Shown piece after piece: positions 31,309 to 41,800 of a stretch of DNA of 64,000 nt. The notes beneath the pieces are model-generated. The model was not told the origin of the DNA. It did no database searches and was given only the letters and a program-made list of their open reading frames with translations. Position numbers and translations under genes: made by a program. The stretch is from the NCBI GenBank assembly GCA_037178625.1, contig CM074138.1, positions 372,001-436,000 on the forward strand, read 5' to 3'. How positions within the stretch are numbered: the first letter of the stretch is position 1; each line of letters starts with the position of its first letter. The stretch comes from Skeletonema tropicum. Its lineage: Eukaryota; Bacillariophyta; Thalassiosirophyceae; Thalassiosirales; Thalassiosiraceae.

Positions 31309-32196
31309 ATGGCAAATAACGTCGTCGACGGAGATCATGTTTTTCTCTACACACACGAAGGACAAAAAGTTCCGGAAGATGTCACCCACGCCCGCATACA
31401 TGAATCCGTCACAACAATTCCAAAAGAAGCATTTTTTATGCGTCAATATCTTGTATCAGTGGAGATGCACACTGGTGTGAAAGAAATTTTGGCACGTGCC
31501 TTCATGGGCACTTCTCTGACTAGTATAAATTTATCGGGCGTAAAGATCGTTGATGACTCGGCATTCCATGGTTGTACAAACCTTGTGGATGTGGATTTTG
31601 GTGACAAGCTAGACGCAATTGGACGTGAGGCGTTTAAAAGCTGTCACTCTCTCAGGAGTGTTGTACTCAAGAACGTAAGAGTTATTGGATCTGGCGCATT
31701 TTGTATTTGTAAGCACTTGACAGATGTTGAATGCGGAGAAAAATTGCGAAGAATAGAAGCAAGGGCGTTCGATCGAAGTCATTCTCTGCGGCGTATCGTT
31801 ATCCCGCTCAAAGTCGATATGGTAGGATTCTACGATCGTGCATTTAACTGCGATGGACTATCAACAATTGATCTCGTGGGGGGGATCCACAAAACTATCT
31901 CGTCTTTGCACCTGGAGAGCTGGAAGAGCCAACTGAATCAACAAATTCATAGACTCAATCTATCTCTGCTTCATGTTCCTGCTGGTTCTAAGACCACTTC
32001 CATACAGGACTGGATTGTGTCAACCCATAGGAGATTCAAACACTACACAAAAGGGCATAACAATCTATTGAAGGAGGCGACTACATTGCTTGAACTAGCC
32101 CTATGGAAAGCTATGCTTGAAGGAAGTGACGTTTCTCCCATCATGGGGCAAATCCTAACAAGAAAACCAAGATTGATGTTCAGACTTTTCGGATGA
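31309..32196 (+). CDS. BspA-like leucine-rich repeat (LRR_5) protein, C-terminus frame-broken
   Basis: ATG 31309 (AAAATGGCAAAT) gives 295 residues to the stop at 32196. At least five LRR_5-type repeats follow an N-terminal DGDHVFLYTHEGQKVPEDVT. Examples are VKEILARAFMGTSLTSINLS, VKIVDDSAFHGCTNLVDVDF, LDAIGREAFKSCHSLRSVVL and LRRIEARAFDRSHSLRRIVI. These solenoids usually bind proteins or ligands. The C-terminal part is helical (LKEATTLLELALWKAMLE). After a one-base offset near 32155, the sequence continues KKTKIDVQTFRMRQRIASGA and VVIKNVLPFLRLDE to a TGA at 32271, which is the typical end of this large diatom family. The intact protein should therefore be about 25 residues longer than the open frame. 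No signal peptide or membrane segment; function unknown. Confidence 0.8.
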   Translation: MANNVVDGDHVFLYTHEGQKVPEDVTHARIHESVTTIPKEAFFMRQYLVSVEMHTGVKEILARAFMGTSLTSINLSGVKIVDDSAFHGCTNLVDVDFGDKLDAIGREAFKSCHSLRSVVLKNVRVIGSGAFCICKHLTDVECGEKLRRIEARAFDRSHSLRRIVIPLKVDMVGFYDRAFNCDGLSTIDLVGGIHKTISSLHLESWKSQLNQQIHRLNLSLLHVPAGSKTTSIQDWIVSTHRRFKHYTKGHNNLLKEATTLLELALWKAMLEGSDVSPIMGQILTRKPRLMFRLFG

Positions 32197-32343
32197 GACA
32201 ACGAATCGCTTCTGGTGCTGCCCTGAGTGTAGTGATAAAGAATGTCTTGCCATTCCTACGGTTAGACGAATGAAACAAGATGAACGTTGGGGACTTACTA
32301 TTATAATACGTAAGTACAAACTAAAATTGTTTTGTTATTCAAT

Positions 32344-33252
32344 CTAATGTTGCAAGAGGACTTCCTGTTGGCGCCTTCTTTTATCTTCGTCGATGGCATA
32401 TTCATGAGTTTTGTTGGCGAGATCGTGCTCAAGCGTGAGAGCTATCATGGAAGCACGCTCTCGCGCCCAAAGAGAGTACCTTTCAGATGTATTAGCAAGT
32501 TGCATTAGGCCGATATCATCTGATTCTTGCCCGCAGCCATAGCCTTGTCTGAACCTCACCTCCTTAGCCATATGCTGAACAGCTTGTTCATCCATGACTG
32601 CCTCCATCAAAGCTTCTCTGCGATCGAAGTAGCTGTCGCAAAGAATGATCTTCTCAAGACCAAGGATCTGACCAAGTTCACCGTCGAAAGTTCCTCGAGT
32701 TTCACTTTGTTGAATCATCTGGCTGCGCAAACAAGCCTCATCCTCGAATAGCATAAAGTCATATCGGGAGTACCAGAGTTCGTGTTCAAGACCTTCTGTT
32801 TGGTTGCTTTCAAGTTGGATCACTTTACACGATGGAGCAAAGCTGACAGAACGTTCTTCCGTTGATTTTCTAACATCTGCATTATTACCTTTAATGATGC
32901 AGCCTTGAGGTCGAGAGACACGCTTCCTCTTCTCCAATCCGAGGATGGGTTCGATATCATCAATGCCAACGAAGGTTCCATGACAATGAGAATATCTCTC
33001 TTTCTCTTCAGACGCTTCCACGCAAAGATGAGCTTGAAAGTGTTCGTAGTCGAACAGATTGGCATGTGTAACAACGTCAATCTCATTGAAATCGTCACTG
33101 CACAGGCAGTTCTGGTCTTCATCACCATAATCGCCATTTAGGTCGATAACACCTTTGAGTTGATCTTCCGCTACGGAACTGGCCATCTGAGATACTGAGG
33201 TGGGCGACAGAGGTGCTAAAACTCCTTGCTCGATGCTCATCTTTGCTCCCAT
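32344..33252 (-). CDS. Conserved diatom-type hypothetical protein, 302 residues
   Basis: ATG 33252 to stop 32344, intronless. The acidic N-terminus includes clustered Asp/Glu and Cys/His (NCLCSDDF, YSHCHG). The central motif RSVSFAPSCKVIQLES is followed by HELWYSRYDFMLFEDEA. A GLE motif (GQILGLEKIILCDSYFDRRE) and a helical ALMEAVMDEQAVQHMAKE follow. A basic KRKRVSRPQ at about residue 110 may be nuclear targeting. The WYSxxD..GLE..R..VL(D/E)EQ order is one I associate with a lineage-expanded stramenopile family of unknown function; that is recollection, not a search result. It converges on the LRR gene, with about 70 bp between the corrected LRR stop and this stop. Confidence 0.65.
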   Translation of the reverse strand: MGAKMSIEQGVLAPLSPTSVSQMASSVAEDQLKGVIDLNGDYGDEDQNCLCSDDFNEIDVVTHANLFDYEHFQAHLCVEASEEKERYSHCHGTFVGIDDIEPILGLEKRKRVSRPQGCIIKGNNADVRKSTEERSVSFAPSCKVIQLESNQTEGLEHELWYSRYDFMLFEDEACLRSQMIQQSETRGTFDGELGQILGLEKIILCDSYFDRREALMEAVMDEQAVQHMAKEVRFRQGYGCGQESDDIGLMQLANTSERYSLWARERASMIALTLEHDLANKTHEYAIDEDKRRRQQEVLLQH

Positions 33253-33603
33253 AACAACAATGAAGCTCTGTACAGGGCAAGAACGGCAGGGAGGTGCAAG
33301 CTACTGGAACTCATCGAAACCTGTTAAAAGGCTATTCAAGCTTGAAGGGCCTATAGGCTCAACTGCTGATTATCTGGTACTCAATAATACCTACAAAAGA
33401 TAAAGACAGGCATACTTAAAACAGAGAAAGCTAATGAGGTGGCCACTGGCCACTGGCCACTCCAAAACTGTCCAAAACTGCTGAGAGCGAGAAGCACTAA
33501 TGCAAAATATCACGATCAATGATATTACTTCTTATCTAACTTACCTCCGCAGCCACTTGTACCATTTTTCTGCTATTCTCCAAAGCAAACAACAACTGAA
33601 ACG
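33253..33603. other. Divergent intergenic region
   Basis: 350 bp between the starts of the hypothetical gene and the ankyrin gene. A small tandem duplication ggccactggccactggccac lies at about 33440. No gene. Confidence 0.4.
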
Positions 33604-34304
33604 ATGGCCATATCAATCGATAATCTTGTCAATTACGTGGCAATTGTCCTTGACTTGATCCACTGCCAGGAATGGACTAAACTTGAAAAGGTTTTTTCCA
33701 AGCAGAAGCTCCTAAAGGTGATATCAGAACACATTCACAAGTGCGATGAGTTCAACGGGATGACACTTCTTCATGCAGTCGTTCGCTACAACCCTCCCTT
33801 ACATATCCTTGACACAATCATTCTTGCTCATAGCGATGCTCTCAAGGGTAAAGATTGCTTTAGGACGTACACCACTACACGTCGCATGTGGAAGTGGTGC
33901 ACATTATCAGATCATAGAAAGACTCGTCCAAAGGGTTCCCTCAAGCATGTGACCTACAAGATGAAGACGGAAGGCTGCCGCTTCACCTTGCATGTGATAC
34001 TGAGTGTGCCTTATTTGAGGGAGATGAGACTCCACGAGCGCCGCCAACCTTCGACGTTGTAAAAGTTCTCCTTTCTGGATCTTTGCAATCTGTCTTGGTG
34101 GAAGATGAAGACGAAATGAATCCTATAGAATATGCTATCATATCAGATCTCGATATGAAAATAGTTAAGCTGTTACAGAAAACATCGATGTCACTCAGAA
34201 GGAAGGAAGCTGGAGTAAAGATGGTCAAGAATAATTCGAAAAGTTTCACGAAGGACGATAAACCTGTTCAAAACCTTTCTCGAAGTGTTCTTGCCTACTT
34301 CTAG
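33604..34304 (+). pseudogene. Ankyrin-repeat protein with two frame breaks
   Basis: ATG 33604, TAG ending at 34304, about 232 residues if two surplus bases (near 33863 and 33945) are ignored. Four ankyrin-type units can be read across the three frames: MTLLHAVVRYNPPLHILDTI, then GRTPLHVACGSGAHYQIIER, then DGRLPLHLACDTECALFEGD, then MNPIEYAIISDLDMKIVKLL. A Lys-rich tail ends LSRSVLAYF. The N-terminal helix pair (LVNYVAIVLDLIHCQEWTKL) is typical of diatom ankyrin proteins with a short N-cap. Ankyrin repeats mediate protein contacts; partner unknown. Ankyrin consensus is retained on both sides of each break, so the breaks are recent or artefactual. Confidence 0.65.
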
Positions 34305-34847
34305 TAGAGAACGTGTGGGTTCAAGAGGAGTAATACTTATGTATTAAAGTATGTAATGTCATCTTTCAAAAGTTAACATAGTAGACATCAGGCGTCCTAA
34401 AATTCACATAATGCATTCCGAAATGAAAAGAGGCAAATTTTTGTGTGTGTCTTAATCGAAGCCAAGTACCTTCGCGAGTAACGAATTGCCACCAAATCAA
34501 CATTGCTACCTCATATACTGATAATTTTCAAGAGGCTTGAGAAACTAAGAAAACGCATTATGAACTATGCTACATGTTCACTGAAGTACTCGGAGAAACA
34601 CTCGATGTACAAACAAAAAATCCATCTCTATGTGAAAGTGTGAAACTATAAAAAATAGTGATATGGATAAATTTGAATTGCAATTGTCTGAAGCCAATAT
34701 CCATAAGGAGTAACTTCCCTGTCTGTGACCTGGAAGTGCAAGAACTTCCCTGCCGCTCACAGGGAAGTTTGCGCCTAAACTATGCAGCCGTATTACACCC
34801 AATCCAAGGGGATAGCCCACGTCGAGTAGGGTCTACTAGCAATCCTA
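34305..34847. other. Intergenic, nothing recognised
   Basis: 540 bp. A short imperfect duplication around aacttccctg..ctg/cagggaag lies at 34708-34770. No supported gene. Confidence 0.35.
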
Positions 34848-35216
34848 TGTCGGATAAACCGGCTGGACCAAAAGGTCTCTCTCCTTGACAAACTGGTGTC
34901 AAGGAAGGTTATGTATTCCAACACTCTCCTTCGGTGAAGGAGTGTCCGGGAGTGTGTCCGTACGGAACGACGTGCACCGCTACATATGCACGGAAATACA
35001 TGAGCGTATGCTGGTAGGTACGCACGATAAGAAGAGGCCTCCCCCTGCACGGGACAGAGTGGGAGAGACAGTACAGGCACACGGATCGGACAAATTCAAT
35101 CCCCTGCGCAAGGATCGAACCTGTGACCGCGTGGAGCAACCATGTCGGATAAACCGGCTGGACCAAAAGGTCTCTCCTTGACAAACTGGTGTCAAGGAAG
35201 GCTTATGTATTCCAAC
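34848..35216 (-). repeat. Direct repeats around a tRNA-like promoter: SINE-like element
   Basis: About 72 bp starting atgtcggataaaccggctgg occurs at 34848-34922 and again at 35141-35213. Read on the minus strand, the right-hand copy contains an A-box-like GGTCCAGCCGGTT. Forty-three bases after its start comes a B-box-like GGTTCGATCC (35109-35118 region), which is normal tRNA promoter spacing. A cloverleaf cannot be fully drawn. The arrangement suggests a tRNA-derived SINE, with a second head-only copy 290 bp away. Confidence 0.45.
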
Positions 35217-35699
35217 ATCCTACCAAGTTTGGTTGCTTGGAAAGGTCTATTGCCGTTGGTAGAGCCGATAACATAATCGACATTTTCTGTTCCCCGTTCT
35301 CCTAGAGGCGGGGTGACTATTTCGGCAGCTGATGAGTCAAAAAATATTTGTTTAAAGGGAAAACATAATATCATCCTTTTTAGTGCAGATTTGGATAGAC
35401 CTCATTAAGTAGAGGATGTAGGAATTTTCGAACATGAAAAAATTCCAAATATTGACCAAGTTATATACAATTCAATGAAAAATATTTGGTCAGCCTCCTG
35501 CCGCCATGGGGGACAATTTCGACACTAGGTAAACTACTAGTAAACAAGTTCCTGCCATAAAAAAACCATTACTACGCTTGTAGTGGACCGTTTTGCCTCG
35601 GAAAAAGGTTGTCATAGTGCTCTATATGATCCCAGCAACCATGCAGATGAATGTGGAATGGTAGAATTGAGCTAATTTTACAAAATGAAAGAATATTTA
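35217..35699. other. Intergenic, nothing recognised
   Basis: About 480 bp, A+T-rich, no supported open frame. Confidence 0.35.
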
Positions 35700-35821
35700 T
35701 CAAGATTTGCAGTTTTGCTGCTGCTGAGCTTCGGCCCTCTCAGTCATCTTACGCTTACAACTTGTGCGTCGTACCTCCACTTCCTCTTTCTCATCCTCTG
35801 CATTGTTGACACTTTCTATCA
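35700..35821 (-). pseudogene. 3' end of a minus-strand gene split by a LINE
   Basis: Minus-strand coding from the LINE target duplication to TGA 35700: NNAEDEKEEVEVRRT, a basic KRKMTERAEAQQQQ, then the stop. Across the LINE the frame connects in phase with FEEVIES at 37474-37494, using one copy of the duplicated target (acactttctatca). Charged tail, family unknown. Confidence 0.6.
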
Positions 35822-37473
35822 TGGTCTGCCGAGCGCAGGGTCGATATGGCCGGATCTTTAAGGCTGGCCGTGGGGTCACCCAGGGCGGCCCCCTGTCCCC
35901 AAAGATCTTCAACGTCATGGTAGATGCGATCGTCCGGGAATGGCTACGTCAGGTGCTGGGAGAGGAATATTCGCTGCCGGAGGTAGAGATAGATGGGATT
36001 GTCAGGCTTTTCACTGCATTGTTCTACGCGGATGATGGATACATTGCATCAACCGATGCAGAGCTTCTGCAACGATCTGTGGATGTTCTTACTGATTTAT
36101 TTGATCGGGTTGGCCTCAAGACCAACGTGTCAAAAACGAAAGTTATGACGTGTGTGGATGCGAGGATTAGGGTTCGGCAATCCGATGAGGTGTACTACAA
36201 CACGCGGCATGGTTTCAGGACTAGAGAGGAGTGGAATCGGCGGCGGGTGGAGTGCGATAAATGTGGTATGGAACTATCTGCAGCCTCACTGAACTCGCAT
36301 TTGGAGACGCAACACGGTGTGTTTCGATCAAGGGTGTTGAATCGGGACTTTCTATTGAATGATGGAGAGCCGGAGACATATACTGCGCATGCCAGCTTTG
36401 GCGGGAGTTTTTTCTGCCCTGTGCCAGCGTGCTAGGAAGCCACTGATTGTTTCAACACTGCGTGGGCTCTTCGTCGGCACTTCCGTGATCGTCACCCGCG
36501 GGACTATGTGGACGTCGAGGGATCTGGAGTCTTCCCGAAGTGTCATCTCTGCAATATGCAGACTGACCCACGGAGGGCTGCCAGACACGAGAGGTCAGAG
36601 TTCTGTCGGACGGGGAGGGAGAGGATAGTGCAAACTAATGCGGCTATTGCAAACCAGCGGGCTCTTGAAGTTGGCTTCACGGCGTATGGAGAGGACCTCG
36701 AACGGGTGGAGGTGTTTAAGTATCTTGGTCGGCTCATGTCGATGGATGATACTGACACGCAGGCGATCCGGAGTAATCTGACCAAGGCCCGAAAGGCGTG
36801 GAAAATGATATCTCGTCTCCTGCGTAGCGAGAACATGAAACCCAGGGTTTGCGGTATGTTTTTTAAGGCAGTCGTGCAGGCAGTGCTTTTGTATGGGAGT
36901 GAGACTTGGGTATTGACGGATTCGGCGTTGCGGTGTCTGGAAGGCTTCTATTATCGAGCTGCTTGCCGCATGGCACGCAGGAATTGACCTAAGAAGAACG
37001 AACGGACTGGAGAGTGGAGGTATCCGGATAAGAAGGAGTTATTTGAGGAGGTTGGGCTGTATACTTTGACGGAGTACATCGAAAAGCGGAGAAAGACTAT
37101 TGGGGCATACATCAGGGACAGGGACCGCCCGATTCTGGATCTTTGTAGGGATGGTGAGAGACAACGTGGTACCAGCAAACACCGATGGTGGTGGGAGCAG
37201 CCATATGAGGCGGACCCGGAGAGGGAAGAGGATGCCTCTTCTATTGTATCTGGAGCCGCGTCTGAGGTGGAATCGCTGTTGTCTGTCGAGGATAGTGCAT
37301 AAAGGGGTTGGCTAGCTGGATCTTCACGTGTGGGGTTTAGTATAGTCTTTTATTTCTATAACAGCAAGCGCCTAGGGGTTGCATGAGCACTGCCCGCGGA
37401 CTTGTTAGTCCATTCGTTGGGAAAGACGTGTAATGCCCGAAGGCCAAGTTACACACACACACACTTTCTATCA
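35809..37473 (+). mobile_element. 5'-truncated LINE (non-LTR retrotransposon) with 13-bp target duplication
   Basis: The insertion spans 35822-37460 between copies of acactttctatca (35809-35821 and 37461-37473). The open frame encodes the reverse transcriptase palm from GRGVTQGGPLSPKIFNV through the catalytic FYADDGYIAS to the thumb (VEVFKYLGRLMSMDDTDTQA; VLLYGSETWVLT). Three zinc-finger-like stretches lie between and after these: CDKCGMELSAASLNSHLETQ then H; CPVPAC..HFRDRH; CHLCNMQTDPRRAARHE. One reading frame spans nearly the whole insertion, with two stops, TAG at 36433 and TGA at 36985. The endonuclease and fingers are missing through 5' truncation. The 3' end is an (AC)n tail at 37451-37460. 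Dead copy, normal LINE insertion anatomy. Confidence 0.92.
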
Positions 37474-38105
37474 CCTCTTCAAATGTTGCACTGCTACGTC
37501 TGTATCGGCAGAATATTCCTCTGTATCGACCTACACCGCGTCTCCAGGACTGTTCCTTATCATCAGCTTCATCTCCAGTCAACTCGCCATCCACTCCTCG
37601 ATTGATTCGTAAGCATCATACTCATCGGTTTCAACAATGATTTGTCGTCTTCGACGTTGTTTTTGTGGCTTCCCTACTTTCGTCTCAGATTTTAACCAAA
37701 GATGATTGCACTTTACCACGAATTTCAACATCGTCCTTGCATCCAGGGAGAGGACGTCTCTCTCCTGTTCGTCATAAACACTTATATATTATCCTTGATT
37801 GTCAGCGCACGTTCCCTCGGCTGTTTCGTATCAAACAATGCTACTCATTTAATGTGCATGCTCGCTGCACTCCGTTTCTTGGATGCAAGAGTGATCAATT
37901 CAGTCCGAGTAGTTACATAATTTGGAATGATCTTGTGGGCAGCAGCCTTGGCAGCATCGTAGGGATTACCAATGCCAGCTTCTAAGCCCCTACCACCGCC
38001 TGCACTGATGTTTTAGTACCTTTATTCTTCTGTATTTCCCTCGGGGAGCTGGCTTCTGTTCCCAGTGATATGATCTCTTCGGGGTTGGATTGGGAGACTC
38101 TTACC
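37474..38105 (-). pseudogene. Upstream part of the minus-strand gene split by the LINE, decayed
   Basis: Coding-like minus-strand sequence in several frames. Examples are SQSNPEEIISLGTEASSPRE (about 38040-38100), GIGNPYDAAKAAAHKIIPNY (37915-37975), FDTKQPRERALTIKDN (about 37790-37840), EQERDVLSLDARTMLKF (37710-37760), KQRRRRQIIVETDEYDAYES and DGELTGDEADDKEQSWRRG, ending at FEEVIES beside the LINE. An in-frame stop after MHIK and at least two offsets are present. The gene was probably already eroding when or after the LINE arrived. The family is unknown and may itself be a transposon. Confidence 0.5.
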
Positions 38106-38869
38106 TACTGCTTCTGCTCTCTGTTGTTTTGCTTGGAGGGCCACGTTGTAGCAAGGAATGCCACCACCGCTAGACATCACGTTTGGCGCTTGCCATGTTT
38201 GATCTTTGGCTGATCATCTTCAGTTCGGCTTGGGCGGTAATTCTCCTGCATATCATGAGCATCGGCATAGATCGACATGCCGACAGACAAGACGACGATG
38301 ATTTATCTAATTTTCGACGATTTTTTGTTGGGTTTTGTAAAGTTGGGTGTTTTTATTGCATGTTTGGACAGTTCTCGATGAGTAGATGCTCCTGGGGTAT
38401 CACACTTTTGAAAATATCAAATTTTTGACTGAGAAAAAAACTATTTACCTCTACGCACAAATAATTAGTTAGCGACTCCTGGAACCCCTCTCGAAGTTGA
38501 ATTCCCCTGTCGAAACAATTCACCTCGCCTCTATTTTTTTAAATCCCCACCTGCCTCCACAACCATCATGGCGATGGCGTGCTACTCTCCTATCGTACGA
38601 AGTCCCCTAGCCTCCTCCTAAGCATTGGGGTCGTCTCTACAGTAGTATGGGCTGCCGTTGGCTTGATGCAGCGCAAAAGTCACTGCTAGTGACCCGATGA
38701 TCAGCATTAACATTTTGAAGATGAAAACATACAAAGAGCAAAGCTTTCAAACAGGACAACACATTCACATTAAACATAATAATAGGCAAAGAAAGTAAAC
38801 AAGAAAATCAGCACTGCCTAACGAATAGAGCACAACGAAGAGTAGACAAAATGACAATCTCGTCGACTG
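38106..38869. other. Transition region left of the satellite array
   Basis: About 760 bp with no supported gene; an 81-codon frame at 38183-38428 is hydrophobic and unsupported. The last 20 bp before the array (agacaaaatgacaatctcgt) is unique sequence. Confidence 0.35.
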
Positions 38870-41800
38870 CCCAGCAGCACCACATTCTACCAATATCGTA
38901 TCTATCGCCGTCAGTATGGACATGAGCAGCTTCTAGTGGTCCTTTCTAGTCGGCGGTGATACTAGAATAGCTCATTTGTACCGCTCGTACGACTAGCGTC
39001 CGTAGAAGCGATGCTACAACCTCTTCGCTGATGTGAGAGGTCCAGTGTGGGCTGGCCGGCAGCACCATATTCTACCAATATCGTATCTATCGTCGTCAGT
39101 ATGGGCATGAGCCGCTTCTAGTGGTCCTTTCTAGTCGGTAGTGATACTAGAATAGCTCATTTGTACCGCTCGTACGACTAGCGTCCGTAGAAGCGATGCT
39201 ACAACCTCGTAGCTGATGTGAGAGGTCCAGTGTGGGCTGGCCGGCAGCACCATATTCTACCAATATCGTATCTATCGTCGTCAGTATGGGCATGAGCAGC
39301 TTCTATTGGTCCTTTCTAGTCGGCGGTGATACTAGACAAGCTCATTTGTACAACTCGTACGACTAGCGTCCGTAGAAGCGATGCTACAACCTCGCAAGTT
39401 ATGTGAGAGGTCCAGTGTGGGCTGGCCGGCAGCACCATATTCTACCAATATCGTATCTATCGCCGTCCGTATGGGCATGAGCCGCTTCTAGTGGTCCTTT
39501 CTAGTCGGCGGTGATACTAGACAAGCTCATTTGTACCGCTCGTACGACTAGCGTCCGTAGAAGCGATGCTACAACCTCGTAGCTGATGTGAGAGGTCCAG
39601 TGTGGGCTGGCCGGCAGCACCATATTCTACCAATATCGTATCTATCGCCGTCCGTATGGGCATGAGCCGCTTCTAGTGGTCCTTTCTAGTCGGCGGTGAT
39701 ACTAGAAAAACTCATTTGTACCGCTCGTACGACTAGCGTCCGTAGAAGCGATGCTACAACCTCGCAAGTTATGTGAGAGGTCCAGTGTGGGCTGGCCGGC
39801 AGCACCATATTCTACCAATTTCGTATCTATCGCCGTCCGTATGGGCATGAGCCGCTTCTAGTGGTCCTTTCTAGTCGACGGTAATGCTCATTGTACCGAT
39901 CGTACGACTAGCGTCCGTAGAAGCGATGCTACATCCTCGCAAGTTATGAGAGAGGTCCAGTGTGGGCTGGCCGGCAGCACCACATTCTACCAATATCGTA
40001 TCTATCGTCGTCAGTATGGGCATGAGCCGCTTCTAGTGGTCCTTTCTAGTCGGCGGTGATACTAGAAAAACTCATTTGTACCGCTCGTACGACTAGCGTC
40101 CGTAGAAGCGATGCTACAACCTCTTAGCTGATGTGAGAGGTCCAGTGTGGGCTGGCCGGCAGCACCATATTCTACCAATATCGTATCTATCGTCGTCAGT
40201 ATGGGCATGAGCCGCTTCTAGTGATTCTTTCTAGTCGGTCGTGATACTAGACAAGCTCATTTGTACCGCTCGTACGACTAGCGTCCGTAGAAGCGATGCT
40301 ACAACCTCGTAGCTGATGTGAGAGGTCCAGTGTGGGCTGGCCGGCAGCACCATATTCTACCAATATCGTATCTATCGCCGTCAGTATGGGCATGAGCCGC
40401 TTCTAGTGGTCCTTCCTAGTCGGTAGTGATACTAGACAAGCTCATTGTATCGCTCGTACGACTAGCGTCCGTAGAAGCGATGCTACAAACTCGTAGCTGA
40501 TGCGAGAGGTCCAGTGTGGGCTGGCCGGCAGCACCATATTCTACCAATATCGTATCTATCGCCGTCCGTATGGGCATGAGCCGCTTCTAGTGGTCCTTTC
40601 TAGTCGGCGGTGATACTAGAAAAACTCATTTGTACAACTCGTACGACTAGCGTCCGTAGAAGCGATGCTACAACCTCTTAGCTGATGTGAGAGGTCCAGT
40701 GTGTGCTGGCCGGCAGCACCATATTCTACCAATATCGTATCTATCGCCGTCCGTATGGGCATGAGCCGCTTCTAGTGGTCCTTTCTAGTCGGCGGTGATA
40801 CTAGACAAGCTCATTGTACCGCTCGTACGACTAGCGTCCGTAGAAGCGATGCTACAACCTCGCAAGTTATGTGAGAGGTCCAGTGTGTGCTGGCCGGCAG
40901 CACCATATTCTACCAATATCGTATCTATCGCCGTCCGTATGGGCATGAGCCGCTTCTAGTGGTCATTTCTAGTCGGCCGTGATACTAGACAAGCTCATTT
41001 GTATCGCTCGTACGACTAGCGTCCGTAGAAGCGATGCTACAAACTCTTAGCTGATGTGAGAGGTCCAGTGTGGGCTGGTCAGCAGCACCATATTCTACCA
41101 ATATCGTATCTATCGCCGTCCGTATGGGCATGAGCCGCTTCTAGTGGTCCTTTCTAGTCGGCCGTAATACTAGACAAGCTCATTTGTACAACTCGTACGA
41201 CTAGCGTCCGTAGAAGCGATGCTACAACCTCTTAGCTGATGTGAGAGGTCCAGTGTGGGCTGGCTGGCAGCACCATATTCTACCAATATCGTATCTATCG
41301 TCGTCAGTATGGGCATGAGCCGCTTCTAGTGGTCCTTTCTAGTCGGCGGTGATACTAGACAAGCTCATTTGTACCGCTCGTACGACTAGCGTCCGTAGAA
41401 GCGATGCTACAACCTCGTAGCTGATGTGAGAGGTCCAGTGTGGGCTGGCCGGCAGCACCATATTCTACCAATATCGTATCTATCGTCGTCAGTATGGGCA
41501 TGAGCCGCTTCTAGTGGTCCTTTCTAGTCGGCGGTGATACTAGACAAGCTCATTTGTACCGCTCGTACGACTAGCGTCCGTAGAAGCGATGCTACAACCT
41601 CGTAGCTGATGTGAGAGGTCCAGTGTGGGCTGGCCGGCAGCACCATATTCTACCAATATCGTATCTATCGTCGTCAGTATGGGCATGAGTCGCTTCTAGT
41701 GTTCCTTTCTAGTCGGCCGTGATACTAGACAAGCTCATTTGTACCGCTCGTACGACTAGCGTCCGTAGAAGCGATGCTACAACCTCGTAGCTGATGTGAG

